DNA from: Rhizobiaceae bacterium
GTDB lineage: Bacteria; Pseudomonadota; Alphaproteobacteria; Rhizobiales; Rhizobiaceae
Length of the DNA stretch: 64,000 nt
NCBI GenBank assembly: GCA_029212415.1
Contig: JARGOF010000023.1
Location: 1-64,000, forward strand
Reading direction: 5' to 3'
This document shows, one piece after another, positions 44,785 to 53,779 of the stretch. Within the stretch, counting starts at the first letter, position 1, and every line of letters starts with the position of its first letter. The notes under the pieces are model-generated. The model was not told where the DNA came from and ran no database searches. It worked only from the letters and a program-made list of their open reading frames with translations. Position numbers and translations under genes: made by a program.

Positions 44785-45870
44785 ATGTCACTATTCCCCT
44801 CACCGCATCACACAATCAGCAAAACCGCCATCACAATGGCCCTTTTGACAAGCCTGCTGCCGGCTGCCGCCCATGCGGACATCACCTTCAAGGATCACCG
44901 GGGCGTTGAGATCAAATTGGAGTCGCCACCCGAAAAAGTGGTGACCATCGTGCGTTCAGGCCCGATCCTTTACCGCGCCGTGGACGGAACAGCGGACCAT
45001 ATCAGCGCTGTGAACAAGAGTTTCTTCACCCGGGATTACCTGTCCGGCCGCTATGGAGAAATCCTGCCGGAACTTGGCAAACTTGCCGCGACTGCCGCGC
45101 GCGAAGGTTTCGTGCCCAATGTCGAGGCCCTGTTGGAAATCAATCCGGACGTGATCATTCAGTGGGCAACGGAACCACAAAACATCGAGCCTCTCGAACG
45201 GGTCGGCCTGACGGTTGTCGGTTGGAATTGCTGCACCGAAGCCGACCGCCGCGGCTACCTGACGATCAGCGGAAAGATGAGCGGCAAAACGCAACAGGCC
45301 GAGAAAATCCTGGCAGCGCAGGATGCCTCGAATGCGGTGCTGCGTGAACGTTTCAGCACTTTTAACAGCGCTGATGCCGTCAGCCTGTTGCAGGTCGACC
45401 AACTGAACGACCAGATCCGGGTCATCGCCAATGCTTCCCTGGATTTCAGCCTGAGCGGCGTCAATACGCCAGCGGCGGACGACAGCAATGTCTGGTGGAA
45501 AACCGTAGATCTTGAGCAGCTCTATGTCTGGAATCCGCAGATGATCCTGATACCACCCTACGCCAGAGACCTGACGCCGGAGACATTCTACAGCAATCCG
45601 CTTCTCGCCAGCCTCGATGCTGTTGAAAACAGGCGTGTCTACAAGATACCTGCCTTTGCCGGATCACCCGACGGGCCGGAAATCTATCTTGTCTCCGCGT
45701 GGATTGCCGCCCTGGCACATGGCGCGGATGCAGCACCGGATTTTCGCGCCAATGTCCGCCAGGCCTACAAGACGATTTATGACATCGAACTGGCCGATGC
45801 ACAGATCGACCGCATTCTGTCGATGGAAGAAAACGCCGGGTCTCAAGCCTATGGCAGCCTGTTCGAATAG
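44785..45870 (+). CDS. Iron-complex-type ABC transporter substrate-binding protein
   Basis: A 361-residue periplasmic protein with a signal peptide (ITMALLTSLLPAAAHAD, cut near residue 32). The two-lobed FecB/BtuF fold shows ITFKDHRGVEIKLESPPEKVVTI, PNVEALLEINPDVIIQWA and VWNPQMILIPPYA, typical of binding proteins for siderophores, haem, cobalamin or chelated metals. The ligand cannot be inferred; NCC in GWNCCTEADR is unusual. GGAG lies six bases before the ATG at 44785. Confidence 0.88.
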   Translation: MSLFPSPHHTISKTAITMALLTSLLPAAAHADITFKDHRGVEIKLESPPEKVVTIVRSGPILYRAVDGTADHISAVNKSFFTRDYLSGRYGEILPELGKLAATAAREGFVPNVEALLEINPDVIIQWATEPQNIEPLERVGLTVVGWNCCTEADRRGYLTISGKMSGKTQQAEKILAAQDASNAVLRERFSTFNSADAVSLLQVDQLNDQIRVIANASLDFSLSGVNTPAADDSNVWWKTVDLEQLYVWNPQMILIPPYARDLTPETFYSNPLLASLDAVENRRVYKIPAFAGSPDGPEIYLVSAWIAALAHGADAAPDFRANVRQAYKTIYDIELADAQIDRILSMEENAGSQAYGSLFE

Positions 45871-45879
45871 GGGCTGCAG

Positions 45880-46926
45880 GTGTCCGACACAACAAAGAAG
45901 GCGCCTCTGGCGCGTCGCGCCCTCTTTCCGCTTCTGCTGGGTCTGCTGCTGATCACCATACTCTATTCGGTGACCATCGGGCGCTATGACCTGCAGGTGC
46001 GGGACGTGGCACTGATCCTTTGGGACAACATATCGCCAAGTCAGGCACCAAGCTGGACAAAACTCGAAGAGACAGTGGTCGAACTGGTGCGTCTGCCGCG
46101 CGTTCTCGCCGCTGTATTGATCGGCTTTGGCCTTGCGGTTTCGGGCGGTGCATTGCAGGGCCTGTTCCGCAATCCCCTAGTTGATCCCGGCATAATCGGT
46201 GTCACTGCCGGTGCCGGCTTTGGCGGCACCCTAGCAATCCTGCTTGGCATACACGGATACATGCTTTTGGCCATCGCCTTCTGCTTCGGCATAGGCAGCG
46301 TTGTGCTGGTCAAATTCCTGGCAAGTGTGCGTGGCCGGACCTCCATTTTGACCTTGGTCCTTGCCGGCGTTGTCATCTCGGCCTTCTTCTCCGCAGCCAT
46401 TTCCATTGCCAAACTGCTGGCCGATCCGTTTCAGAAGCTCCCCGCCATCACCTATTGGCTGATGGGCAGCATTGCATCAACGCATTATGGCGACGTGCTG
46501 CTGTTGGCCATTGCCGTCATCCCGGCCACCATTCTGATTTTCCTCTTGCGCTTTCAGATCAACATCCTGTCGCTGGGCGAGGAAAAGGCCCGCGCACTGG
46601 GCACACCCGTTGTCCTGGTTCAATGGCTCATATTGATCGCAACAGCGATGATTTCTGCTGGCATTGTTGCCATTTCCGGCATTATCGGCTGGGTCGGACT
46701 GGTCATGCCGCATGTGGCGCGGGCATTTGTCGGCGCAGACCACAGCCGGATGCTGCCGGTCGCCGGCATAATCGGCGCCATCTATCTCTTGCTGGTCGAC
46801 AATCTGGCCCGCACGGTCACCACCGCAGAAATTCCGCTTGGCATCATCACCGCGCTGATCGGCGTGCCCGTATTCGCCATCATCCTTCGGCGCATGCATT
46901 CAAAAGGCGGCTGGAGCAATGATTGA
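45880..46926 (+). CDS. FecCD family ABC transporter permease
   Basis: A 348-residue inner-membrane protein with ~9-10 hydrophobic segments. The family hallmarks are RLPRVLAAVLIGFGLAVSGGALQGLFRNPLVDPGIIGVTAGAGFG (~68-112), LLRFQINILSLGEEKARALG and GIIGWVGLVMPHVARAFVGADHS. Start GTG at 45880 after AGGGG, 9 bp from the binding protein. One permease gene serves the whole channel (homodimer), as usual for this family. Confidence 0.93.
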   Translation: MSDTTKKAPLARRALFPLLLGLLLITILYSVTIGRYDLQVRDVALILWDNISPSQAPSWTKLEETVVELVRLPRVLAAVLIGFGLAVSGGALQGLFRNPLVDPGIIGVTAGAGFGGTLAILLGIHGYMLLAIAFCFGIGSVVLVKFLASVRGRTSILTLVLAGVVISAFFSAAISIAKLLADPFQKLPAITYWLMGSIASTHYGDVLLLAIAVIPATILIFLLRFQINILSLGEEKARALGTPVVLVQWLILIATAMISAGIVAISGIIGWVGLVMPHVARAFVGADHSRMLPVAGIIGAIYLLLVDNLARTVTTAEIPLGIITALIGVPVFAIILRRMHSKGGWSND

Positions 46927-47677
46927 GGTCCGTGATCTGCACGTCAGGCGGGGTGACAAGACCATCATAGATGGTTGCAGCTTCGCTGTTCACAGCAGCG
47001 GCGTCCTGGTCATCCTCGGCGCCAATGGCGTCGGCAAGACAACCTTGCTCAACACCATGATTGGCGTGCTCAAGCCTTCCAGAGGCCACATGGAGATCGG
47101 CGGAAAGATCGGCTTTGTGCCGCAATTGTTCGAAGTCGCCTTTTCCTACAGCGTCATGGATATCGCGCTGATGGGCCGGGTACGCCACATTGGTCTGTTT
47201 GGCTCACCCGGCACCCGTGACTTTGCAGTCGTTCGCCGGTTTCTTGCATTGCTCGGCATTGAAGATCTGGAAAACCGCGTTTTCAACGAATTGAGCGGCG
47301 GACAGCGCCAGATGGTGATGATCGCGCAGGCGCTGTCATCCGAATGCGATATTCTCATTCTTGACGAACCCTGCGCCGCTCTGGACTACCGGAACCAGAA
47401 GGTGGTGATTGATGTCCTTCGAAGTCTCAGCCGGGATCATGGCATCACCATTGTCTTTACCACGCATGTACCGCAGCACGCGGTGGAAATCGCCAGCCAT
47501 GTTCTGCTGATGAACAGCACTGTGTCCTACCTGAGCGGAACAGCGGAAACAGTGCTCAGCGAAAGCAATCTCAGCGCCCTTTACAAGGTGCCGATCGGCC
47601 GCGCCCAATTCGCGGGCAGCGACAAATTCACCTATGCGCCCCTGTTCCACCATGGGGAGGTCAGGCATGAGCCCTAA
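46919..47677 (+). CDS. Iron-complex-type ABC transporter ATP-binding protein
   Basis: A 252-residue ATPase: Walker A LGANGVGKTTLLNTM (~37), Q-loop GFVPQLFEV, signature LSGGQRQMVMIAQAL (~133), Walker B ILILDEPCAALDY and H-loop VFTTHVPQHA. It overlaps the permease gene by 8 bp and the next gene by 11 bp, so all four are translated from one message. Confidence 0.94.
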   Translation: MIEVRDLHVRRGDKTIIDGCSFAVHSSGVLVILGANGVGKTTLLNTMIGVLKPSRGHMEIGGKIGFVPQLFEVAFSYSVMDIALMGRVRHIGLFGSPGTRDFAVVRRFLALLGIEDLENRVFNELSGGQRQMVMIAQALSSECDILILDEPCAALDYRNQKVVIDVLRSLSRDHGITIVFTTHVPQHAVEIASHVLLMNSTVSYLSGTAETVLSESNLSALYKVPIGRAQFAGSDKFTYAPLFHHGEVRHEP

Positions 47678-48968
47678 GCCCGTTCGGGAAAAATCCATTG
47701 CTTATCTGCACTGGGGAAGCGCTTACCAGTTGCGCAGCTTCCAGGATTTTTCCCACTACATCGACGAACGGATCTATCTGGGTGATCTGGGCCAGGTTGA
47801 TCTGAACCAATTCGCCGCCATCATCGTCGCTGACGCGATGGATAGCGTCACAATCGCTGCCCATGCCCGACAATTGAACGACTATGTCCGCAATGGCGGA
47901 TTTCTGATTGTCTTCTTTCAGGGAAACGCCGACTGGATCGATGTCGTTCCCCTCAACTGGCGCCCGCATACAACAAAGGACTGGCTGTGGTGGATGAAAC
48001 CGGGCCAGCGACTGGAAATACACCAACCGGAACCAAGCCATCCGATTTGTGACCATATCCCGCTCAGCAACATGAGCTGGCACTGGGGCGGTGCCTATGC
48101 ACTGGATAAAAACGCCCACTCCATCCTCAATCTTGATGAGGAGGACGCTAGCCTGTTTCTCGATTTCCGCAATATTGAGGGAGGCGGTCGCCTGATGGTC
48201 TCCACCCTTGATCCCCATTCCCACACTGGCCAACGCTTCATGCCGGCGACAACACGCTTTCTGCAGGGCTTTTATCCCTGGCTCAACCGGGAACTGGGCG
48301 TCGAGCGCCCCAAACGCAACCGTTTCACCTACCTGCAATGCACCCATAACCTCAGCGATTGGCGACCGCCATGGATTGAAACCAGCCTGACCGACGCCGG
48401 CTTTGATGTTCAATTCTGCCCGCTTTACGCTTTGGACGAGGCCGTGCTGGCTGCCACCGACTATCTTTATCTGCCGGCAAACCACGACGAGGTCTTTTTG
48501 CAGCGCAATCAGGCCCTCTTGCTCGACTATCTGGAAAGTGGCGGCAACATGATCATCTGCGCCGAACCGGTGACATCCTGGCTGCCCTTCATCAGCCCGT
48601 TCAATGCCGTATCCCCCCGACCCTTTTCCAATATCAAAATACGCCTGCGTGACGACCGCCCCGGTTTTTTTGCCCATATGGACGACACATTTGATGGCTG
48701 GCAGGGCGTTTACGGCCAATATGCCCGGGGTTGGAGCGACATGCCGCCGGGCGCCATCTGGTTGACAGACGTGGGGCCGGAACACGACCCCAAGCCCGCC
48801 GACTGGCTGTGGCGCTATCCGGCCGCATCGGGCAAGGGCGGCTTTGTCTTCATGCACAATGGCGACAGCATGATCCGCTATCCCGATCACGGCCCGCACA
48901 AGGAACAATTGGTGCGTGATATCTGCCTTGGCCTGCAGTCACTGATCTTGGCAAAACAGATTCTGTGA
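47667..48968 (+). CDS. Uncharacterised 433-residue protein linked to the FecBCD-type importer
   Basis: A cytosolic protein without signal peptide or membrane segments. Two similar Rossmann-like halves can be seen. The first has FAAIIVADAMDSVTIAAHAR and NDYVRNGGFLIVFF (~45-90). The second has ATDYLYLPANHDEVFLQRNQ and LLDYLESGGNMIICAEP (~268-310). Each is a strand, a helix and a G-G turn, as in class I glutamine-amidotransferase-like or ThuA-like folds. Several tryptophan-rich stretches (DWLWWMKPGQ, SWHWGGAY) and conserved-looking histidines occur. It overlaps the ATPase gene by 11 bp and so belongs to the importer. I do not recognise a family; a role in processing the imported ligand is a guess. 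Confidence 0.8.
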   Translation: MSPKPVREKSIAYLHWGSAYQLRSFQDFSHYIDERIYLGDLGQVDLNQFAAIIVADAMDSVTIAAHARQLNDYVRNGGFLIVFFQGNADWIDVVPLNWRPHTTKDWLWWMKPGQRLEIHQPEPSHPICDHIPLSNMSWHWGGAYALDKNAHSILNLDEEDASLFLDFRNIEGGGRLMVSTLDPHSHTGQRFMPATTRFLQGFYPWLNRELGVERPKRNRFTYLQCTHNLSDWRPPWIETSLTDAGFDVQFCPLYALDEAVLAATDYLYLPANHDEVFLQRNQALLLDYLESGGNMIICAEPVTSWLPFISPFNAVSPRPFSNIKIRLRDDRPGFFAHMDDTFDGWQGVYGQYARGWSDMPPGAIWLTDVGPEHDPKPADWLWRYPAASGKGGFVFMHNGDSMIRYPDHGPHKEQLVRDICLGLQSLILAKQIL

Positions 48969-49103
48969 AGGCCAGCCATTCTGCCACCTCTCTTCCATAG
49001 CGCCGGCCCCATGGCCTCGGTGAAATCCGGCTCGCCGGTAGAATGCCGGGGCGTTTCATTGTATCAAGTGATCTTGCATCAGCGCTGGGGGGAGGAATGA
49101 TCG

Positions 49104-49874
49104 ATGGCATTTGAATATGTCAGTGTGGAAGAGGCGATGCAGCGCGATGGTCTGCGCATGGTCGTCGTTGGCGACACGCCCAGCCCTTGGGGGGAAGCGG
49201 CCAAAGGTCTTTTACATATCAAGAAAATCGATTGGGCCGCGGTGCGACTTGACCATGGAAGCGGGGTTTTGAAAGAGTGGGCAGGCCAGCAAGGCGCGCC
49301 GGTTGCGTTCTACAACAATGAAAAACCCCGTTCCGGCTGGGCTGAGATATTGCTGCTGACCGAGCGGCTGGCGCCCACGCCCGCCCTGCTGCCCGCACAT
49401 CCCGCGGACCGCGCCCTCGTCATGGGGCTGGCGCATGAGATATTGGGCGAAGAAGGCCTTGGCTGGTCGCGCCGCCTGCAATTGGTGCATGCCGGACTGC
49501 AGGGCTCCGGCGGCTTCAAGGAACCTGTGGCAAAGTTCCTGGCGGCAAAATACGACTATCGCCCGAACACGGACGCAGCCACGGCAACCCGCATCACGTC
49601 GTTGCTGCGCATGCTGGCGGGCCGCCTGGCTGTCCAGCGTGAGGCGGGCAGCAGCTATTACGTCGGCCATAGCCTGACAGCGGCGGATATCTATAGTGCC
49701 ACGATCATGGCCCTGTTCAGGCCCCTGCCCCAGGAGCAATGCAAAATGCGCGCCAGCACGCGTGCGGCATTCGAGGAACTGGACGCGGAAACCAAGGCCG
49801 CGCTGCATCCCGCTCTGATCGAACATCGCGACATGATCTATGCGCAACATCTGGAATTGCCGCTATCGCTTTGA
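49104..49874 (+). CDS. Glutathione S-transferase-like protein
   Basis: A 256-residue protein. The N-terminal thioredoxin-like part has LRMVVVGDTPSPWGEAAKGLLHIKKID and the cis-Pro region QGAPVAFYNNEKPRSGWAEILLL (~60-85), with Ser/Pro in place of the usual Cys. The C-terminal helical part ends SSYYVGHSLTAADIYSATIMAL, the GST N-capping box and hydrophobic-staple motif (S/T-x-x-D). The substrate is unknown. It is 135 bp from the preceding operon and convergent with gntR; it may be a separate unit. Confidence 0.8.
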   Translation: MAFEYVSVEEAMQRDGLRMVVVGDTPSPWGEAAKGLLHIKKIDWAAVRLDHGSGVLKEWAGQQGAPVAFYNNEKPRSGWAEILLLTERLAPTPALLPAHPADRALVMGLAHEILGEEGLGWSRRLQLVHAGLQGSGGFKEPVAKFLAAKYDYRPNTDAATATRITSLLRMLAGRLAVQREAGSSYYVGHSLTAADIYSATIMALFRPLPQEQCKMRASTRAAFEELDAETKAALHPALIEHRDMIYAQHLELPLSL

Positions 49875-49889
49875 GACAAGCAGGCCGCT

Positions 49890-50567
49890 CTAATTCAGCC
49901 GCCCGAAGAGGTTCATCTCGATCGCATTCATATGCACCAGCATGGCGTCTGAGGCGCCTGCGGCGTCGCGGTCCTTGAGCATGCGCACGATGTCTTCGTG
50001 CTGGGCGCAATAGCCCAGGCGCCGCTCCTCGGAAAAGCGCTTTCGCTTCAATTCGATCCAGGGATCACGGTTGCGGATCACCCGCAGGATGTCATGCAGG
50101 CTCATCAGCAACTCATTGCGCGCCGCCTTGAAGATACGATGATGGATCTGCGCATCCCAATATTCGAATTTGGCCGGGTCTCTTTCCGCCTTTGCCATCT
50201 CATGGGCTTCGACAATCGCATCAAGATCCGAGGCGCTCGCCATGGTGACGGCAATGGCCGCAGCCTGCGGTTCGACAAGACGACGCACGGTCATCATGTC
50301 GGTGGGCGATACGCCGGTGACGCGCTGGAGTATGTCATTCATATCCACTTCATCGGCAGGGCGCACAAAGGTGCCACGGCCCACATGGCGGGAAATCACC
50401 CCCTCATCGACCAACGCATTAATGGCGCGCCGTGCCGTGTTGCGCGCCACCGCATATTCCTTTGCGATGTCGCGCTCCGCAGGCAATTGCCCATCGTGCG
50501 ACCACTCCCCGGCCGCAATGCGCTGGCGCAGGGATTTTTCAACTTCACTGGCAATCTGTTTCGGCAT
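49890..50567 (-). CDS. GntR family transcriptional regulator, FadR/FCD subfamily
   Basis: A 225-residue regulator. The winged helix is SEVEKSLRQRIAAGEWSHDGQLPAERDIAKEYAVARNTARRAINALVDEGVISRHVGRGTFV (~5-68). The FCD domain follows with VRRLVEPQAAAIAV, YWDAQIHHRIFKAARNELL and QHEDIVRMLKDRDAAGASDAMLVHM, carrying the Asp/His metal ligands. It diverges from the 50755 operon, with operator-like dyads between. It most likely senses an organic acid derived from the substrate of that operon and represses it. The start at 50567 is preferred to one eight codons upstream. Confidence 0.92.
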   Translation of the reverse strand: MPKQIASEVEKSLRQRIAAGEWSHDGQLPAERDIAKEYAVARNTARRAINALVDEGVISRHVGRGTFVRPADEVDMNDILQRVTGVSPTDMMTVRRLVEPQAAAIAVTMASASDLDAIVEAHEMAKAERDPAKFEYWDAQIHHRIFKAARNELLMSLHDILRVIRNRDPWIELKRKRFSEERRLGYCAQHEDIVRMLKDRDAAGASDAMLVHMNAIEMNLFGRLN

Positions 50568-50717
50568 GATGGCGCTTCTAATATGAACCAATGATGAGCC
50601 AATTATCCCAATTCAATCGCAAGTTCAAGCTAAAACCATCGAAATTCCGTGTTTCTCCACGAAATGCTGTTGACTCGTTTATTCAGGCACATAATATTGG
50701 TCCACTTAAAAATGTAT

Positions 50718-50737
50718 TGGTTCAGTTAAATGAACCA
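50718..50737. promoter_or_regulatory. Probable GntR operator before the catabolic operon
   Basis: TGGTTCA-N6-TGAACCA is a perfect 7-bp dyad ending 17 bases before the FAH ATG, so it overlaps the expected promoter or transcription start. Related half-sites occur at 50697 (TTGGTCCA) and near the regulator's own start at 50584-50591 (TGAACCAA). The arrangement suits a repressor acting on both divergent genes. Confidence 0.6.
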
Positions 50738-50754
50738 GATCGCTGGGAGGCATC

Positions 50755-51633
50755 ATGCGTTTTGCGGCTTTTTCGATATCCGGAGAAAGACGTGTGGGGA
50801 TGGTAAGCGCAGATAGCGCCAATTTCCACCCCATCAACATGTCGACAGAACGGGCAGCCAGGGGCGTTGCGGCGCTGATCGGCCTGTCTGACGCCGAAAT
50901 TGCCGATGTGTCTTCGCCGCTTCCGGCCCATGAAGTCACATTGGAAGCCCCGTTCCCAAGGCCAGAGCGCAATATCTTCTGCGTCGGCAAGAATTACCTC
51001 GACCACGCCCACGAATTTTCCAACAGCGGCTTTGATTCCAGTGCCGCGACCTCCACCGTCCCCAAGGCACCGATCATCTTTTCCAAAGTGCCCGAAACCG
51101 TCATTGCCCATGGTGAGAAGATCATCATCGACCCGACGGTATCGGCAGCCATTGACTATGAGGCGGAACTGGCTGTCATCATCGGCATCGGCGGGCGGTC
51201 GATTTCAAAAGCGGACGCGATGAACCATGTCTGGGGCTATACGCTCGTCAATGATGTGACGGCCCGCGATCTCCAGGGAAAATACAGCCAATGGCTGATT
51301 GGCAAATCGCAGGACACCTTCTGCCCCATGGGCCCCTTTGCCGTCACGCGGGACGAACTCGATATCGGCGATACCGAGATCCGCTGCGTGGTGAACGGTG
51401 AAATACGCCAGCAGGCCAATACGCGCGATCTGATCTTCGATGTTCCAACCATCATCGAAACCCTGTCGGCCGGCATCACGTTGCTGCCGGGCGATATCAT
51501 CGCCACAGGAACACCCGCCGGCGTCGGCATCGGATTTGACCCGCCACGTTATCTGCGGCACGGTGACGTGGTCCGCGTTGAAATTGACGTGATCGGAAGC
51601 CTCGAAAATCAATGTGAAGAGCGCCCCTCATGA
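50755..51633 (+). CDS. Fumarylacetoacetate hydrolase family protein
   Basis: A 292-residue enzyme. FAH-family enzymes cleave C-C bonds of, or decarboxylate, beta-diketo acids, often at the end of aromatic degradation. The FAH core starts at NIFCVGKNYLDHAHEF (~77). The metal ligands are in IDYEAELAVIIG (Glu, Glu) and LVNDVTARDLQ (Asp); GSFDTFCPMGP-type and GTPAGVGIGF segments complete the site. GGGAGG is seven bases before the ATG. First gene of the long operon; overlaps the next by four bases. Confidence 0.92.
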   Translation: MRFAAFSISGERRVGMVSADSANFHPINMSTERAARGVAALIGLSDAEIADVSSPLPAHEVTLEAPFPRPERNIFCVGKNYLDHAHEFSNSGFDSSAATSTVPKAPIIFSKVPETVIAHGEKIIIDPTVSAAIDYEAELAVIIGIGGRSISKADAMNHVWGYTLVNDVTARDLQGKYSQWLIGKSQDTFCPMGPFAVTRDELDIGDTEIRCVVNGEIRQQANTRDLIFDVPTIIETLSAGITLLPGDIIATGTPAGVGIGFDPPRYLRHGDVVRVEIDVIGSLENQCEERPS

Positions 51634-52409
51634 CATCAATCCGTTTCAAGGACATGATGATGGAAACTGCGGGTGACGGCACGCCAATTGTCATGCTGCA
51701 CGGTCTGGGTGGGACATCCAACAGCTGGCAGGCGCTTGTGCCTTCACTGGCAGGTTTTCGGCTCATCCGCCCTGATCTGCCGGGGGCCGGGCGTTCACCC
51801 ACGCCTGGCGGAAAAATCGAAATCGTTACGCTGGCGCATGCACTTGCCCGCAACCTTGCGGAACTGGGCGTGGAACGCGCTCATATTGTTGGCCATTCCT
51901 TCGGCACACTCATCGCCCAGCATCTGGCCGTCATGCATCCGCGGCTGGCCGCAAGCCTTGCTCTGTTCGGACCAATCATAGAGCCTGCCGATGCAGCACG
52001 TGAGCGCCTGCGTGCGCGTGCCGTGCTGGCGCGTCAGGAAGGCATGTGCACCATTGCCGATCAGGTGACGCCGGTCAGTCTTGCCGCCAATGCGCAACAG
52101 CAATCGCCCGTGGCCTTTGCCTTTGTTCGCGAAAGCCACATGCGCCAGAATGCCGAGGGCTTTGCAAAATCCTGCGAGGCCCTTGCAGGCGCAAGCGGAA
52201 CGGACCTTGCCGCCATTGCCTGCCCGGTTCTCGTTGTCACAGGCGATCATGATGGCGTCGGCCCGCCCAGCGTCGCCCAGCAATTGGCAGAAACGGTCAA
52301 ACAGGGCAGCGCCGTCGTCCTTAATGATTGCGGCCATTGGGCGCCGATTGAAAAACCGGCTGAATGCGCGCGGCATCTGAATGAATTTATCCGCAAGATT
52401 GCGATCTAG
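51630..52409 (+). CDS. Alpha/beta hydrolase
   Basis: A 259-residue serine hydrolase. It has the oxyanion loop MLHGLGGTSNSW (~25), the nucleophile elbow VGHSFGTLIA (Ser ~88), an acid in VTGDHDGVGP (~210) and the catalytic His in CGHWAPIEKP (~240). It resembles 3-oxoadipate enol-lactonase and meta-cleavage-product hydrolases, so its likely task is hydrolysis of an ester, lactone or C-C bond in the same pathway as its neighbours. Confidence 0.9.
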   Translation: MTSIRFKDMMMETAGDGTPIVMLHGLGGTSNSWQALVPSLAGFRLIRPDLPGAGRSPTPGGKIEIVTLAHALARNLAELGVERAHIVGHSFGTLIAQHLAVMHPRLAASLALFGPIIEPADAARERLRARAVLARQEGMCTIADQVTPVSLAANAQQQSPVAFAFVRESHMRQNAEGFAKSCEALAGASGTDLAAIACPVLVVTGDHDGVGPPSVAQQLAETVKQGSAVVLNDCGHWAPIEKPAECARHLNEFIRKIAI

Positions 52410-52459
52410 CGGCGGCAAGCAGCGCAAAGCTGCAGCCGAACAGAAGCAGGGAGAATCTT

Positions 52460-53779
52460 ATGGCCGATGATATCAATGGTTGGAACAGCAACAGTTCGAC
52501 ATTGTTCACCAATGTGCGGGTGCTGGATGCAACCGGAGAAAATCCCTTTACCGGCGAAGTTCTGGTGCAGGGCAACCGAATCAAATCGGTAAACCGGGGC
52601 ACCTCCCGCTTCAGCGCGCCCATGACATCGGGCGGCGCCACCGTCATTGACGGCATGGGCGCAACGCTGATGCCGGGCATGATCGATGCGCATCTGCATC
52701 TTTCCTGGAACAATGCGCCAGGCATTGATCCGATCCAGATGATGGAACTGGAAGAGCATATGCTGGTCACCATGGAGATGGCCAAACTGGTGATCGATGC
52801 CGGTTTCACGGCGGGCCGCGGTGCGGCCGCCGCCAAGCCTAGGCTTGACGTCGTTGCCAAGCGTTTTATCAACGAGGGGCGTTTCCCCGGGCCGCGCTAT
52901 CTGGCGGCCGGCCCCGAAATCACCACGGTTGGCGGGCTTGGCGATGCCGCCCCTTCCCACATACCGCATGAAGGCCTCAACCTCGGCCTGGTCGTCTCCG
53001 GCCCGGAAGAAGTGCGCCGCACCGTGCGCCAGCTGATCAAATATGGCGTCGATTCAATCAAGCTCAACCTGTCGGGTGAATCCATCACAGGCATGGGCGC
53101 CGAAGAAACGCCCATGTCCGAGGAAGAAGTGGCCATGGCCGCACAGGAGGCGCGATGCCGCAACAAGGTCCTGTCGGCCCATGCGCGCTCTTCCGGTTCC
53201 ATCAAGCAATGTATCCGGCACGGTATCCGCAATATCTATCATGCGTCCTTCTGCGATGAGGAAGGCCTCGACATGCTCGAGGCTGCCAAGGAGCACCACA
53301 TGGTTGCCCCCGGCATTGCCTGGCTCATCAACACGGCGCGCCATGCGGAAGAATGGGGCATCAAGCCAGGCTCGCCGCTGTCGATGGAGTATGAGCGCGA
53401 ACTGGCCATGTGTATCGATGCGATGAAGAAAATGCATCGTCGCGGCATCCGCATCTGCATTGGCGGGGATTATGGATTTGCCTGGACACCCCAGGGCACC
53501 AACGCCAAGGACATTCAGACATTCGTCGAAATGCTCGGGTTCTCGCCAATGGAAGCCATTCAGGCCGCCACCAAATACGGCGGGGACATGATGCTGATGG
53601 AAGACGAGCTGGGCCTGATCAAGGAGGGCTACCTGGCCGACATTCTGCTGATCGATGGCGACCCGCTTGCCGATGTGCGCATCCTGCAGGATCAGAAGCG
53701 CATCATGGCGATCATGAAAGACGGCAAATTCCACAAGGCACCAAAGGTCAATGAAGCAAGGCGGCGTCTGACAGCATGA
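52460..53779 (+). CDS. Amidohydrolase family protein
   Basis: A 439-residue metal-dependent hydrolase of the imidazolonepropionase/prolidase-like type. The metal motif is MIDAHLHLSW (HxH, ~73), with SAHARSSGSIKQ (His), YHASFCDEEG (His) and GGDYGFAW (Asp) further on. The outer beta-sandwich is formed by LFTNVRVLDATG at the start and KEGYLADILLIDGDPLADV at the end. It may open a cyclic amide or split an amide or dipeptide-like bond of the imported compound. AGGGAG precedes the ATG; overlaps the first permease gene by four bases. Confidence 0.9.
   Translation: MADDINGWNSNSSTLFTNVRVLDATGENPFTGEVLVQGNRIKSVNRGTSRFSAPMTSGGATVIDGMGATLMPGMIDAHLHLSWNNAPGIDPIQMMELEEHMLVTMEMAKLVIDAGFTAGRGAAAAKPRLDVVAKRFINEGRFPGPRYLAAGPEITTVGGLGDAAPSHIPHEGLNLGLVVSGPEEVRRTVRQLIKYGVDSIKLNLSGESITGMGAEETPMSEEEVAMAAQEARCRNKVLSAHARSSGSIKQCIRHGIRNIYHASFCDEEGLDMLEAAKEHHMVAPGIAWLINTARHAEEWGIKPGSPLSMEYERELAMCIDAMKKMHRRGIRICIGGDYGFAWTPQGTNAKDIQTFVEMLGFSPMEAIQAATKYGGDMMLMEDELGLIKEGYLADILLIDGDPLADVRILQDQKRIMAIMKDGKFHKAPKVNEARRRLTA

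Noticed and set aside
47661-48908. 415-residue minus-strand frame opposite the uncharacterised importer partner
   Set aside because: Considered because the sense product is unknown. The sense frame has a ribosome site, overlaps the operon and shows Rossmann-like halves; the antisense frame would run against the operon.
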